A stretch of 64,000 nucleotides of DNA from Corynebacterium tapiri (GTDB lineage: Bacteria; Actinomycetota; Actinomycetes; Mycobacteriales; Mycobacteriaceae). Positions within the stretch are counted from its first letter, which is position 1. Every line of letters starts with the position of its first letter. The stretch is taken from NCBI RefSeq assembly GCF_006334925.1, contig NZ_VDHJ01000009.1:1-64000 (forward strand). Direction: 5' to 3'. Positions 42,099 through 51,801 of this stretch are shown piece by piece. Below the pieces are notes generated by a model. The model did no database searches, was not told where the DNA came from, and saw only the letters and a program-made list of their open reading frames with translations. Made by a program: the position numbers and the translations under genes.

Positions 42099-42937
42099 TA
42101 GAACCTCGTTAAGGGAATGGGTCGGCCGCGCACGACTTCCGCGATCTGGCTGTGCAGACCCATAAGCACCTCGGTGGAATGAGCCAGGCTGCGCACCGCC
42201 AGGCACGGCGGGGCCGCGGGGATCGGGGCACCGGCGGAGCTCAAACCCACGTGGGCATCGCTTTCTCGGGCTAGTGCAGCAATCGTTTCTCGGTGTTGGA
42301 GCACCTGCGTGCCCAGCAGGAGCAGCTGGCCGGCATGGCTATAGCCCTCCATCATGCCTATGCCTGTCATGTCCCCGTCGTGGGGCAAGAAGCGCACCTG
42401 GTCGACCACATACGGCGCGCCCTGGAACCGCACCTCGGTGCGCAGGTAGGCACCGTCGTAGGCAAAGCTCTCACCGGCCGGTGACCATCCCGGGGTGATG
42501 ATCTCCCCCATGATCACCTGCGAGGTTTCCTCCACCTCCACCACCGTGGACTGCTTATAGGTGCCATCGCGGTACACAATGAGCTGGTCTGGCAGATAGT
42601 CAAAGGTCGCTTCCGCCCCCACATGCACGCGCATCGTTTGCACGGCCGGCTGACCCGGGGTCTTGTACACCTTGGTGGCCGATTGGGTGGTCAGCAGCAA
42701 GGAAGCACCCGCGGAAATGGTGACGTCGAGCTCGTAGTTATCGCCCCCGAAGTAGGCCCCGCCCGGGTTGATCACGTGATAGGTCACCTGGCCGGAGGAG
42801 TCCAGATACAAAGGCCGCAGCACGCGCAACGCGCCCTGGTGGAATTGCTGGGCGGCGTAAGACCTGGTGCCGCCCCCATGATTTTGGAGCGCGATCTTCA
42901 GCTGCAGGCTTCCCGTGGCGCTCGCCGCGTGCTCCAT
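42098..42937 (-). CDS. ureD: Urease accessory protein UreD
   Basis: The 279-residue protein matches UreD (UreH): INPGGAYFGGDNYELDVTIS, LTTQSATKVYKT and LPDQLIVYRDGTYKQSTVVE. It binds the urease apoprotein and recruits UreF and UreG for nickel insertion. The start at 42937 (MEHAAS) overlaps the ureG stop, so it is coupled. Gene order A-B-C-E-F-G-D is the usual actinobacterial one. Confidence 0.92.
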   Translation of the reverse strand: MEHAASATGSLQLKIALQNHGGGTRSYAAQQFHQGALRVLRPLYLDSSGQVTYHVINPGGAYFGGDNYELDVTISAGASLLLTTQSATKVYKTPGQPAVQTMRVHVGAEATFDYLPDQLIVYRDGTYKQSTVVEVEETSQVIMGEIITPGWSPAGESFAYDGAYLRTEVRFQGAPYVVDQVRFLPHDGDMTGIGMMEGYSHAGQLLLLGTQVLQHRETIAALARESDAHVGLSSAGAPIPAAPPCLAVRSLAHSTEVLMGLHSQIAEVVRGRPIPLTRF

Positions 42938-43548
42938 TAGGCGAGATCCACCATGAGCACGTCGTGGCGGATCCATTCCATGACCTTGTCCAATCCCTCG
43001 TCCGTCTTCAGGTTGGTGAACACGAAGGGCTTGTCACCGCGGAACTCTCGGGAATCACTTTCCATGACCGCAAGATCTGCGCCCACATACGGGGCCAGGT
43101 CCGTCTTGTTGATGATGAACAGGTCGGACTTGATCATGCCCTGGCCCGCCTTGCGCGGGATTTTCTCGCCCTGGGCGACGTCGATGATGTAGATGGAAAA
43201 GTCAACGAGCTCGGGGGAGAACGTGGCGGAGAGGTTATCGCCGCCGGACTCGACGAAGATGAGCGAAAGATCGTCGAAACGCTCCTTGAGCTGCTCAATA
43301 GCGGCCTCGTTCATGGAGGTGTCCTCGCGGATTGCGGTGTGCGGGCACCCTCCGGTCTCCAGGCCGATGATGCGGTCCTCGCTGAGCACGGAGTTGCGCG
43401 CCAGGATCTTCGCGTCCTCGATGGTGTAGATGTCGTTGGTGATGGCAGCCATGGGGATCTCTCCCTCCACTGCGCGGGAAATACGCTCGATGAGCTGGGT
43501 CTTTCCGGCCCCAACCGGGCCACCAATGCCAATAATGACGGGATCCAT
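42937..43548 (-). CDS. ureG: Urease accessory GTPase UreG
   Basis: The 203-residue SIMIBI-class GTPase has the P-loop [17 protein letters not shown], the metal-binding Cys-Pro-His motif ([17 protein letters not shown]) and [16 protein letters not shown]. It uses GTP hydrolysis to deliver nickel to urease through UreD and UreF. It lies 12 nt after ureF. Confidence 0.95.
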   Translation of the reverse strand: MDPVIIGIGGPVGAGKTQLIERISRAVEGEIPMAAITNDIYTIEDAKILARNSVLSEDRIIGLETGGCPHTAIREDTSMNEAAIEQLKERFDDLSLIFVESGGDNLSATFSPELVDFSIYIIDVAQGEKIPRKAGQGMIKSDLFIINKTDLAPYVGADLAVMESDSREFRGDKPFVFTNLKTDEGLDKVMEWIRHDVLMVDLA

Positions 43549-43560
43549 ACCTATTACTTC

Positions 43561-44244
43561 CTAACTCATAAACATGCGAGCACGTTGGCGCTCGTGATTC
43601 ATCTGGGCGATCTCTAAACCAGGTGAGATGGCTCCCAAGTCTTCCCGCTCAAGCGCCCAAGAAACTTCCACAGCCCGTTCTACCCATTCCTGCGCCCGGA
43701 AAATGATCTCCTGGCCTGCGTTTTGCCCCAGGGGAATCGCGCGGACGGCGTTCTGGGTCAACGCGATGATGGTCGCATAGACGTGCTGGGCGACGGCCTC
43801 CTCCTGGTCAATCCCCAACTCGCGAGCGACCAGGGCCCACGCGCAGGCAGGATGACCCCACAACTTCTGCGCGCTGACCTCCTGGGAGTACTGCTGGATC
43901 CACTCACCCTGGTAGTTGGCGCTTGCCATGGAGATCAACCGTTTACCCATGGTCATGCCGGCTGTGCGCACCTGCTCGGGAAGCGCCTGGGCGGTGAGCA
44001 TGTGGTCGAGGTCCGCGATGTCCGCAAACCTGTCCGCCCGATAGACCATGCGCACTGCCAGCGCGTCGGTGAACGTCAACTGCTGGGCGGTAAAAGCCTG
44101 CAGCCACCGCTGAAAGGAGTGGTGATCGGTGATCTGGCCAGCCGCCATGTAGGTCTCAAAACCCATTGAGTGGGCGAAGGCACCCGTCGGCAAGGCGGAA
44201 TCAGTCAGCTGCATGCCGCCTAAGAGTGCTGCCAGGCGAGCCAT
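43561..44244 (-). CDS. ureF: Urease accessory protein UreF
   Basis: The 227-residue all-helical protein carries the UreF hallmarks LTDSALPTGAFAHSMGFETY near the N terminus and QNAVRAIPLGQNAGQ near the end. It bridges UreD and UreG in the activation complex. Its start overlaps the ureE stop by one base. Confidence 0.92.
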   Translation of the reverse strand: MARLAALLGGMQLTDSALPTGAFAHSMGFETYMAAGQITDHHSFQRWLQAFTAQQLTFTDALAVRMVYRADRFADIADLDHMLTAQALPEQVRTAGMTMGKRLISMASANYQGEWIQQYSQEVSAQKLWGHPACAWALVARELGIDQEEAVAQHVYATIIALTQNAVRAIPLGQNAGQEIIFRAQEWVERAVEVSWALEREDLGAISPGLEIAQMNHERQRARMFMS

Positions 44245-44693
44245 TAGTGGGTGTGCTCGGCGTGGCGGAAGGGCTCGTCCATCAACCGCTGGGTCCGCTC
44301 AAAGGGAATGTCGTGCGCGCGCAGGTACTGCTCCACGGTGTGGTCGTAAGCCACCACCATCTCGTTGGGCTCGAAGAATTGCGCCGGCAGGTGGCGGTTG
44401 CCCAGGGCGTGGGCTGTGACCCCCATGCTGTGGATGCTTTCCGGGGTAATGACCAGCACGTCGGTCTCCTCCACCGCGACGATGACGGCGTTCGCCTCAT
44501 CCATGGCCACGATGTCGCCGTCCTTAAGGTCGCGCGCTCCTGTAGGCAGCCGCAGACCAATCTCCGTGCCGTGATCGGTGACCACCCGCTGGGTGCGCTT
44601 GACCAGCTGCTGGCCATTGAGCCAAATGCGCTCGACGTGGCGATCCTGCAGGTCGATGTCGCGGGTATTGCCCACTAGCTGGGTCACGATCAT
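44244..44693 (-). CDS. ureE: Urease nickel metallochaperone UreE
   Basis: The 149-residue protein has an N-terminal peptide-binding domain (RIWLNGQQLVKRTQRVVTDH) and the C-terminal metal-binding domain with GNRHLPAQFF and MVVAYDHTVEQYL. The tail ends PFRHAEHTH, a short His cluster for nickel. It delivers Ni2+ to UreG. ureC ends 14 nt upstream. Confidence 0.92.
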   Translation of the reverse strand: MIVTQLVGNTRDIDLQDRHVERIWLNGQQLVKRTQRVVTDHGTEIGLRLPTGARDLKDGDIVAMDEANAVIVAVEETDVLVITPESIHSMGVTAHALGNRHLPAQFFEPNEMVVAYDHTVEQYLRAHDIPFERTQRLMDEPFRHAEHTH

Positions 44694-44707
44694 GGCTTTT
44701 CTCCTTC

Positions 44708-46423
44708 TTAGAACAGGTGGTAGCGCTGACCCAGCGGCACGGTCTCGCAGGGCTCGGCGGTGATCGGCTTCCCGTTGACGGTGACCTCGTAGGTCTCCGG
44801 GTCGACCTCAATGTGCGGGGTAGAACCGTTGAACTTCATGTCCTGCTTGCGCAAGTTCCGGATGTTGCCGACTGCCTGCACGTGCTTGCGCAGGCCCAGG
44901 GTTGCCTTCAGGTCGTGATCAATAGCGATCTTGGGCAAGAAGGTGATGGCCGAGTCCGCCACCGCCATGCCATAGGCGCCGAACGACGAACGGTACATGC
45001 TGGGCTGCGGAGTGGGAATCGAAGCGTTGGGATCGCCCATGTTCACGCCCACGACCTGGCCACCCTTGATAATCGTCTCGGGGCGCACGCCAAAGAACTT
45101 GGGGTCCCACAACACGAGGTCGGCGAACTTTCCCTCTTCCACGCTGCCCACGGCATGTGAGATGCCCTGCGCAATCGCGGGGTTGATCGTGTACTTGGAC
45201 ACGTAGCGCTTGATGCGCTCGTTGTCGCCGTAGATCTTCGCGTCCTCCGGCAGGGTGCCGCGCTGACGCTTCATGGAGTCCGCAACCTGCCACGTGCGCA
45301 GGATGACCTCGCCAACGCGCCCCATGGCCTGCGAGTCCGAGGAGGTAATCGAGAACACGCCCATGTCGTGCAGCACGTCCTCCGCAGCGATCGTCTCCGC
45401 CCGAATGCGCGAATCCGCGAACGCCACGTCTTCCGGCAGCCCGGGGTTGAGGTGGTGGCACACCATGAGCATGTCCAGGTGCTCTTCGATGGTGTTGCGC
45501 GTGTACGGCAGCGTGGGGTTGGTAGAGGCGGGCAGGACGTTGATCTCACCGGCCAGCTCGATGATGTCGGGGGCGTGGCCGCCGCCCGCACCCTCGGTGT
45601 GGAAGGTGTGGATGACGCGCCCGCCGATCGCGCGCTTGGTGTCCTGCACAAAGCCCGCCTCGTTGAGCGTGTCCGTGTGGATGGCCACCTGCACGTCGTA
45701 CTTGTCGGCAACGCGCAGCGCGGTGTCGATGGCAGCGGGTGTTGCGCCCCAGTCCTCGTGGACCTTAAGCCCGATCGCCCCGGCACGGATCTGCTCGGCC
45801 ATCGGCGCCAGGCGGGAGCCGTGGCCCTTACCCAGCAGGCCAAAGTTCATGGGGAAGGCCTCAAAGGCCCGCAGCATGTTGGCGATGTTCCACTTGCCCG
45901 GCGTGATCGTGGTGGCTTTGGTGCTTTCCGACGGCCCCGTGCCGCCACCAATCATGGTGGTAATGCCGGAGTAGAGGGCGGTCGGGATCTGATCGGGGCT
46001 GATGAAGTGGATGTGCGTATCGATGCCCCCGGCCGTAAGGATCTTGCCCTCGCCCGAAATGATGTCGGTGGCCACACCGATGGTGATGTCCACGCCCATC
46101 ATGATGTCCATGTTGCCGGCTTTGCCGATCTTCATGATGTGACCGTCGCGCACCGCGACGTCGGCCTTGTAGATGCCGGTCCAGTCAATGATCAGGACGT
46201 TGGTGATGACCAGGTCGGGGACTTCGTCGTCACGCACCAGACGAGAGTTTTGCCCCATGCCATCTCGAATCACCTTGCCGCCGCCGAAGGTCGCCTCCTC
46301 ACCCGGATAGGTCAGGTCTTTTTCGACTGTGGCAAAGAGTTCCGTATCACCCAACCGGACCGAGTCACCGGTGGTGGGGCCATAGAGGGCGCTGTAGGTG
46401 CGGCGATCCACGCTGAAACTCAT
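44708..46423 (-). CDS. ureC: Urease alpha subunit (catalytic)
   Basis: The 571-residue protein carries the nickel site: [10 protein letters not shown], the carbamylated Lys in [25 protein letters not shown] and [16 protein letters not shown], and the flap [20 protein letters not shown] with the active-site Cys and His. It hydrolyses urea to ammonia and carbamate in the cytosol. It follows ureB by 6 nt. Length is as expected. Confidence 0.96.
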   Translation of the reverse strand: MSFSVDRRTYSALYGPTTGDSVRLGDTELFATVEKDLTYPGEEATFGGGKVIRDGMGQNSRLVRDDEVPDLVITNVLIIDWTGIYKADVAVRDGHIMKIGKAGNMDIMMGVDITIGVATDIISGEGKILTAGGIDTHIHFISPDQIPTALYSGITTMIGGGTGPSESTKATTITPGKWNIANMLRAFEAFPMNFGLLGKGHGSRLAPMAEQIRAGAIGLKVHEDWGATPAAIDTALRVADKYDVQVAIHTDTLNEAGFVQDTKRAIGGRVIHTFHTEGAGGGHAPDIIELAGEINVLPASTNPTLPYTRNTIEEHLDMLMVCHHLNPGLPEDVAFADSRIRAETIAAEDVLHDMGVFSITSSDSQAMGRVGEVILRTWQVADSMKRQRGTLPEDAKIYGDNERIKRYVSKYTINPAIAQGISHAVGSVEEGKFADLVLWDPKFFGVRPETIIKGGQVVGVNMGDPNASIPTPQPSMYRSSFGAYGMAVADSAITFLPKIAIDHDLKATLGLRKHVQAVGNIRNLRKQDMKFNGSTPHIEVDPETYEVTVNGKPITAEPCETVPLGQRYHLF

Positions 46424-46429
46424 GGGTCT

Positions 46430-46816
46430 TTACTCCTCGTATTCTGTTTCGCGGGAATCGAAGTCGTACCCGGCGTGCGCCATCATGTGCACCGGGGCGG
46501 GCTCGCGCGGATCCAGCGAGCCACTGACCATGTTGTGGAAGCCGTAGACCTTGCGCTTTCCGCCCAACGGGATCAGCTTGACGGTGCGCCTGTCTCCCGG
46601 CTCGAAGCGCACGGCGGTGCCGGCCAGAATGTCCAGGCGGTGCCCCAAGGCGGTGGATCGGTCAAAAGCCAGGGCCGGGTTCGTCTCCGCAAAGTGGTAG
46701 TGCGAACCGACCTGCACCGGCCGGTCGCCGGTATTGACCACGTCAATCTCGATTGACTTCCGGCGGGGATTGCACACCACAGGCTCGTCGGCGGTGATGA
46801 TTTCTCCAGGTATCAC
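46430..46816 (-). CDS. ureB: Urease beta subunit
   Basis: The 128-residue protein shows [20 protein letters not shown] and [20 protein letters not shown], typical of UreB. It packs with UreA and UreC into the trimer of heterotrimers. A C-terminal extension ([18 protein letters not shown]) is longer than in many UreB. It lies 22 nt after ureA. Confidence 0.94.
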   Translation of the reverse strand: MIPGEIITADEPVVCNPRRKSIEIDVVNTGDRPVQVGSHYHFAETNPALAFDRSTALGHRLDILAGTAVRFEPGDRRTVKLIPLGGKRKVYGFHNMVSGSLDPREPAPVHMMAHAGYDFDSRETEYEE

Positions 46817-46838
46817 GGCATGCCTTTCCTGTTGCGCT

Positions 46839-47141
46839 CTAACGGATCGGATCGTGGACGGTGACGAGCTTGGTGCCGTCCGGGAACGTGGCCTCTACCT
46901 GCACGGTGGGAATCATTTCGGCGACACCTTCCATGACGTCATCACGAGTCAGGATCGTGGATCCCCAGCTCATGAGGTCTGACACCGAACGCCCATCGCG
47001 CGCGCCCTCCATCAGCTCGTAGGTGATGATCGCCACCGCTTCCGGATGGTTAAGCTTCAATCCCCTGGCCTGTCGACGGCGTGCTAGATCAGCCGCGACG
47101 ACCACCATGAGCTTTTCTTGCTCTCTGGGCAAAAGATGCAC
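46839..47141 (-). CDS. ureA: Urease gamma subunit
   Basis: The 100-residue protein has [20 protein letters not shown] and [20 protein letters not shown], the standard UreA sequence. It is the first gene of the urease operon, with the promoter region in 47142-47273. Confidence 0.95.
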   Translation of the reverse strand: MHLLPREQEKLMVVVAADLARRRQARGLKLNHPEAVAIITYELMEGARDGRSVSDLMSWGSTILTRDDVMEGVAEMIPTVQVEATFPDGTKLVTVHDPIR

Positions 47142-47235
47142 TTATCCGCCCCTTTATTCCATGTCATTGCTTGCCAATCGGGCAGCGTACACTGCCCCGC
47201 ACCTCGTAACAGCAACTGTACCTATCGCAAGGCAG

Positions 47236-47255
47236 AATTCCCGAGGAATTGTCAA
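47236..47255 (-). promoter_or_regulatory. ureA promoter element with a palindrome
   Basis: On the reverse strand TTGACA (47255-47250) is followed at once by the perfect palindrome AATTCC-TCG-GGAATT (47250-47236). TTGACA could be the -35 box, though the best -10-like sequence is farther than the usual 17 bp. The palindrome is a candidate operator for urea or nitrogen control. The region 47142-47273 has no gene. Confidence 0.4.
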
Positions 47256-47273
47256 CCCTCTTTAGGCCACTTC

Positions 47274-48656
47274 CTACCTAAAGGGAACCTCCGCAATCGA
47301 GCGACGCAGCTTGCGGGTACGCAAACGCTCCGGATCGCGCGCCAGAAACTCCATGGCCTTGACCGCGCACATCATGTGCGCCTCCTTCGAGGACGCGTAG
47401 AAGGCCTGCGCCTGCGTGGGCAGTTTGGGCACGGAGTGCAGCGGCAGGTCGGACACGCTCAGCAGAGTGCCGTAGGGCACGCGGTAGCGGTATCCGTTGG
47501 CCGCCAGCGCGCTGGACTCCATGTCCACGGCCGCCGCGGTGGAGCCACGCAGCCACTCCCACAGCTCACGCGGAGATTGCCATTCCCAGTTGCGGTCGTC
47601 GGTGGAGATCACCGTGCCAGTGCGCATGAGCGAATTATCGTTGCCATAGACCTGGGCCACGGACTTCTCCAGCGCGCGCTGCACCTCGGGCACGGCGGGA
47701 ATGGGCACCGAGTGCGGAATGCGGGAATCTAGCAGGTGATCCTTGCGCTGATAGGCGTTGCCCAGAATGAGATCGCCGATGCGCATGCGCCCGTCCAGGC
47801 CCGCGCAGTGCCCGATCATCACCCACGCCTCCGGTCGCAGCACCGCCAGCGCGTCCGTGATGGTCTTGGCGTTCGACGGCCCCACGCCGATGTTGATCAT
47901 CGTGATGCCTTGCCCGTCCGGCGCCACGAGGTCGTAGCGAGGCATCTGGTAAGGCGACTCGAGAGTCAGGTCCTCGATCTCCGCGGTGGACTCGCTGGTC
48001 AGTGACTCCCCAACCGGCAAGACCAGCCGCTCGTAGCGCGACTCACCCGAACGCAACTCCCGCAGCGCAAAGCGAACGAACTCGGTGGTGTGCATGGCGT
48101 AGTTGGTGAACAGGATGTAGCGCTGGCAGCTGTCCACGTCGATGCCCGTGTAGTGGCGGATTCGCGCGCAGGCGATGTCGAAGCGCTGCGGGCCGAAGTG
48201 AAACAGCGGCAGCTCCTCGCCGTGGAAGGCCTCCCAATCACCGTCAATGATCGCGTCGTGCACCGTATCCAGCGAGGGTCGCGGGGCATCCGCCGGACGA
48301 TTTTCCGTCGCCTCGATCCCATCGATGTACTCCGGTGGAATGCTCGTCTCGGAGGGGCCGACAAAGATGTGGCAGGGATAGTTGCTGGTCAGCCGCTCCA
48401 ATTGCGCTAGCAGGTAGTCACGCATGAGCCGCGGCCGCGACACTTCCGCGCTGTAGCGTCCCGGTCGATCCACATACCCAAAAGGTTCGGTGCGATCGAT
48501 CGGCCGCCACTCCAGCACGTCCACCACCAGGCGCGGGTAGCGCACCGCGGAGTAATCACCCTCGCCGCGCATGGCCGCCCGGGCCGTGGAACACGCTGCA
48601 TCGTAAAGGGAAATGAGCTTCTCGACGCCCTGTTCTGCCGTAGCTACCTGTTCCAT
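47274..48656 (-). CDS. amn: AMP nucleosidase
   Basis: The 460-residue protein has the AMN N-terminal domain (YPRLVVDVLEWRPIDRTEPF) and a C-terminal nucleoside-phosphorylase-like domain (MINIGVGPSNAKTITDALAV, IGHCAGLDGRMRIGDLILGN, AAAVDMESSALAANGYRYRV). It hydrolyses AMP to adenine and ribose 5-phosphate. TAACCT lies 6 nt before the ATG at 48656, suggesting a leaderless start; GTG at 48662 is the alternative. It is divergent from a small membrane protein gene. Confidence 0.9.
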   Translation of the reverse strand: MEQVATAEQGVEKLISLYDAACSTARAAMRGEGDYSAVRYPRLVVDVLEWRPIDRTEPFGYVDRPGRYSAEVSRPRLMRDYLLAQLERLTSNYPCHIFVGPSETSIPPEYIDGIEATENRPADAPRPSLDTVHDAIIDGDWEAFHGEELPLFHFGPQRFDIACARIRHYTGIDVDSCQRYILFTNYAMHTTEFVRFALRELRSGESRYERLVLPVGESLTSESTAEIEDLTLESPYQMPRYDLVAPDGQGITMINIGVGPSNAKTITDALAVLRPEAWVMIGHCAGLDGRMRIGDLILGNAYQRKDHLLDSRIPHSVPIPAVPEVQRALEKSVAQVYGNDNSLMRTGTVISTDDRNWEWQSPRELWEWLRGSTAAAVDMESSALAANGYRYRVPYGTLLSVSDLPLHSVPKLPTQAQAFYASSKEAHMMCAVKAMEFLARDPERLRTRKLRRSIAEVPFR

Positions 48657-48721
48657 ACCCACAGGTTAGCCGCGCGCGGTTACGCTGGCAGGCGCCACTA
48701 CATTCAGGGAGGCAGTCCGAG

Positions 48722-49009
48722 ATGGGATTTGGCGGAGCCCTCTACAGGAGAGACGGGGACGGTCGGCCTTGGGTCCCACCGTGGTGGTTCTCCTTTGTGC
48801 TTTTGCCACTCATGGTGATTGCCAGCTTCTACATCAGCCAGGTCACCGGCTGGCGAGGCGTCGCCTCGTCGAATGTAGAAGGCGTCGCCTGGGAGGATGT
48901 GACCTCCGAGGGACTCTTCGTGCATCTAGCCCTCTACCTCGGGTTCTACTTTCTCTTGGTTCTTCCCTTCTTTGTCTTCCGCAGGAAGCGATGGGAGAAG
49001 AAGCACTAG
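48722..49009 (+). CDS. Small two-helix membrane protein, hypothetical
   Basis: The 95-residue protein has two hydrophobic helices (WWFSFVLLPLMVIASFYI and LALYLGFYFLLVLPFFVF) and a basic end RRKRWEKKH, placing the C terminus in the cytosol. AGGGAGG precedes the ATG. No family is recognised. Its stop touches the stop of the convergent sirtuin gene without a spacer. Confidence 0.7.
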   Translation: MGFGGALYRRDGDGRPWVPPWWFSFVLLPLMVIASFYISQVTGWRGVASSNVEGVAWEDVTSEGLFVHLALYLGFYFLLVLPFFVFRRKRWEKKH

Positions 49010-49948
49010 CTAGCCTGGCAGGAGCGTGCGCCGTAGCCTTCGGGTCGCCGCGGCGAGGTCGGTGCGCCACACCACGTCCACCTTGTCATCTGCGCGCCCC
49101 GGCCCGCCGTTGATCACGGCCACGGGCCGGCCCGCCCGGCGCGCCTCGATCACAAACAGATAGCCACTCATCACCGCCAGGGATGAGCCCATGACCAGCA
49201 GGAAATCCGCCTCTTCCGCCAGTTCGCGGGCACGCTGCCGGCGCTCGGGCGAGACCGGCTCGCCAAAGTAGGTCACGTCCGGCTTGATCTTCAGGCTCCC
49301 GCACCGCAGGCACCCCGGTTGCACAAAGCGCTGCACGGCTTCGGCCGGCAGCTCCACGTCACCGTCCGGGTTGACCATCGACTCATCGAGGCGAATCGAT
49401 TCCAGGAAGTTGGGGTTGAGGGCTTGCGAACGGGCGTCGAGAAGCGATCTTTCCTCCCGCGCACCGCAATCCAGACACACCACCTGCGACATATCCCCAT
49501 GCAGTGTGACCAGGTTGCGCGAGCCCGCCTGCTGGTGCAGTCCGTCGACGTTCTGCGTGACCACGCCCGTGATCCGCCCGGCGCGCTCCAGATCCGCCAG
49601 CAGGTGGTGCGTCTGATTCGGTTGCGCGGTGCGCATGGCTCGCCACCCCACGAACGCGCGCGCCCAATAGCGATGCACCGCCGCGGGGTCGTGTCTGAAC
49701 TCCTGGAAGGTCATCGGGCGCGTGGTCTTCCACTTGCCGGACTCGCCGCGATAATCCGGGATTCCCGAATCCGTGGACACGCCCGCACCCGTCAGCACCA
49801 TGGCGCGGCCGCGTTCAAAGAGCTTCTCGACGCCCTGAGCAGCCACCTCAGCCTCAACCGGCGTGATCTTTTCCTCCACCACACGGGCGATCGAGCGCAA
49901 TGCTGAGGCATGCGCCTGGGCTACTGCGGGATCGTCGAATGCGCTCAC
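49010..49948 (-). CDS. SIR2-family NAD-dependent protein deacylase
   Basis: The 312-residue sirtuin has MVLTGAGVSTDSGIPDYRGE (NAD site), VVTQNVDGLHQQAGS with the catalytic His in VTLHGDMSQ, four zinc Cys (CLDCG, CLRCG) and MGSSLAVMSGYLFV. It removes acetyl or related acyl groups from Lys, using NAD+. The product starts with GTG; TAAAAT lies about 9 nt upstream. It has an N-terminal extension of some 45 residues before the NAD site. The gene carries two copies of GCTTNTCGACG (49435, 49822). Confidence 0.9.
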   Translation of the reverse strand: MSAFDDPAVAQAHASALRSIARVVEEKITPVEAEVAAQGVEKLFERGRAMVLTGAGVSTDSGIPDYRGESGKWKTTRPMTFQEFRHDPAAVHRYWARAFVGWRAMRTAQPNQTHHLLADLERAGRITGVVTQNVDGLHQQAGSRNLVTLHGDMSQVVCLDCGAREERSLLDARSQALNPNFLESIRLDESMVNPDGDVELPAEAVQRFVQPGCLRCGSLKIKPDVTYFGEPVSPERRQRARELAEEADFLLVMGSSLAVMSGYLFVIEARRAGRPVAVINGGPGRADDKVDVVWRTDLAAATRRLRRTLLPG

Positions 49949-50034
49949 AGTCGATGGATTTTAATGCTGCTGTCAGTATTTTATGGGCGGGTCGATTAGG
50001 CCCGTTAGCCCACAAAGGGTGACAATAGGTGACC

Positions 50035-51498
50035 ATGAGCACATCACCGGCAACCGAGAAGAAGTTCTTGGGTCAGCCCTGGGGCCTGGCCAACCTCTTC
50101 GGAATCGAGCTGTGGGAGCGCTTCAGCTTCTACGGCATGCAGTCCATCCTCGCTTTCTACCTCTACTACTCCGCGACGGAAGGCGGACTGGGCTTCACCG
50201 AGGCGCAGGCTGTTTCCATCGTGGGTGCCTACGGTGGCTTCGTCTACATGATGGCGCTGGTCGCCTCCGTGGTCGCTGACCGCATGATCGGCTCCGAGCG
50301 GACCCTGTTCTACTCGGCCATTCTGGTGATGACCGGTCACATCGTCCTGGCCTTCATCCCCGGCGTCCTCGGTCTTTCCCTGGGTCTGCTGTGCGTTGGT
50401 GTTGGTTCCGGTGGCGTGAAGACTGCCGCGTCCGTCGTCCTGGGTCAGCTCTACTCCCAGACCGACCCGCGTCGCGACGCAGGTTTCTCCATCTTCTACC
50501 TCGCCGTCAACATCGGTGCCTTCTTTGGCCCGATGATCACCGGATTCCTCTTCGGCTGGGGCGGCTTCCACTGGGGCTTCGGCATCGCCGCCGTGGGTAT
50601 GGCCATCGGCCTGATCCAGTACATCCTCATGCGCAAGGACACCATCGGTGCTGCCGGCTCCGAGATCCCCAGCCCGCTGCCCCGCAACCAGTGGTTCAAG
50701 TGGATCGGCGCGATCGTAGGCTTGTTTGCGCTTGTGGCCTTGCTGGTAGCTACCGGCGTCATCAAGATCGACTGGCTCTCCAACATCGTGGTGCTCGTGT
50801 CCCTGTCTGCGATCATTTACCTGATGGTGCACATGCAGCGCTCGCCGCACGCCACCCCGGAGGAAAAGTCCCGCCTGATCGGCTACATCCCCATGATGCT
50901 GGCCGCAGTCGCCTTCTTTGCGATCTTCCAGTCCCAGTTCACCGTCCTGGCCGTCTACGCCGACCAGCGCCTGGACCGCAACTTCTTTGGCATCAACCTC
51001 GCGCCCGGACAGATCATGTCCTTCAACGCTTTGTTCATCATGATCTTCGCCGGCGTCTTTGCCACGATGTGGACCAAGCTGGGCAAGCGCCAGCCCTCCA
51101 CCCCGATGAAGTTCGGCCTGGCCAACATCATCATCGGTGTCTCGCTGTTCTTCTTCCTGCCGTTTGCTACCTCGGGCGCTAATGGCACCCCGATCTTTGT
51201 GGTCATCTGGATTGTGTTCCTGTTCACCATGGGTGAGCTGCTGCTCTCCCCGGTGGGCAACTCGCTGGCCACCAAGGTCGCCCCGGAGGCCTTCAAGTCC
51301 CGCACGATGGCTATGTGGCTGCTCGCTGTCTCGATGGGTACCGCTCTGTCCGGCACCCTGGGCAGCTACTACAACCCGAGCGACCCGACTGCCGAGCGTG
51401 CGTTCTTCACCATTGTGGGCATCGCCTCGATCGTTCTCGGTGTGATCGTTATTGCGCTGCGCAAGTGGGTGCTGCGCAAGTTCGTCGACGTGCGTTAA
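50035..51498 (+). CDS. POT/PTR-family proton-coupled peptide transporter
   Basis: The 487-residue protein has about fourteen membrane helices and the PTR2 signatures ELWERFSFYGMQSILAFYLY and FSIFYLAVNIGAFFGPMITG. It imports di- and tripeptides with protons. AGGTGA lies before the ATG at 50035; a GTG two codons upstream is possible. Codon use is highly biased to C-ending codons, a sign of good expression. A terminator follows. Confidence 0.92.
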   Translation: MSTSPATEKKFLGQPWGLANLFGIELWERFSFYGMQSILAFYLYYSATEGGLGFTEAQAVSIVGAYGGFVYMMALVASVVADRMIGSERTLFYSAILVMTGHIVLAFIPGVLGLSLGLLCVGVGSGGVKTAASVVLGQLYSQTDPRRDAGFSIFYLAVNIGAFFGPMITGFLFGWGGFHWGFGIAAVGMAIGLIQYILMRKDTIGAAGSEIPSPLPRNQWFKWIGAIVGLFALVALLVATGVIKIDWLSNIVVLVSLSAIIYLMVHMQRSPHATPEEKSRLIGYIPMMLAAVAFFAIFQSQFTVLAVYADQRLDRNFFGINLAPGQIMSFNALFIMIFAGVFATMWTKLGKRQPSTPMKFGLANIIIGVSLFFFLPFATSGANGTPIFVVIWIVFLFTMGELLLSPVGNSLATKVAPEAFKSRTMAMWLLAVSMGTALSGTLGSYYNPSDPTAERAFFTIVGIASIVLGVIVIALRKWVLRKFVDVR

Positions 51499-51527
51499 GT
51501 CTTTTCGCGCCAGCGCTTTAGGCGCAC

Positions 51528-51566
51528 AGAGCGTGCCGGTCTTCTCTGGGCCGGTGCGCTCTTTTT
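51528..51566 (+). terminator. Rho-independent terminator after the peptide transporter
   Basis: AGAGCG-TG-CCGG (51528-51539) pairs with CCGG-TG-CGCTCT (51551-51562) around a short loop and is followed by a T-run (51562-51566). It lies about 30 nt after the stop. Confidence 0.85.
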
Positions 51567-51634
51567 GCGTTTCGGGGTGGGGCTTGTTGGGGGGCTTGTT
51601 GGGTGGGCAGATGGCTTGGTTGCTGGGAGAGGCC

Positions 51635-51726
51635 AGAGCTCTAAAGGAATAGGACCAAAGGAGCCCTAAATCGGCGATAAAGCTCTAAAGGGCGTGTCCT
51701 TTGGTCCTATTCCTTTAGAGGTTTAG
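51635..51726 (+). repeat. 90-bp palindromic intergenic element, copy 4
   Basis: The arms CTCTAAAGGAATAGGACC (from 51638) and ATTCCTTTAGAG (to 51720), extended by CAAAGGA and TCCTTTG, flank an inner GCTCTAAAGGGCG. The sequence GGTTTAGCGCGGG follows it (51721) and recurs about 50 bp later. This region, 51567-51801, holds no gene; it separates the transporter terminator from the bsaP end. Confidence 0.85.
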
Positions 51727-51801
51727 CGCGGGCAGAGATCTAGCACAGGAAAGAGACCTAGCCCGAGAAGAGGTTTAGCGCGGGAAGCACCCCAGCCCCT
51801 C

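Noticed and set aside
45368..46756. Forward open frame of 462 codons over ureC and ureB
   Set aside because: Antisense to well conserved urease genes.
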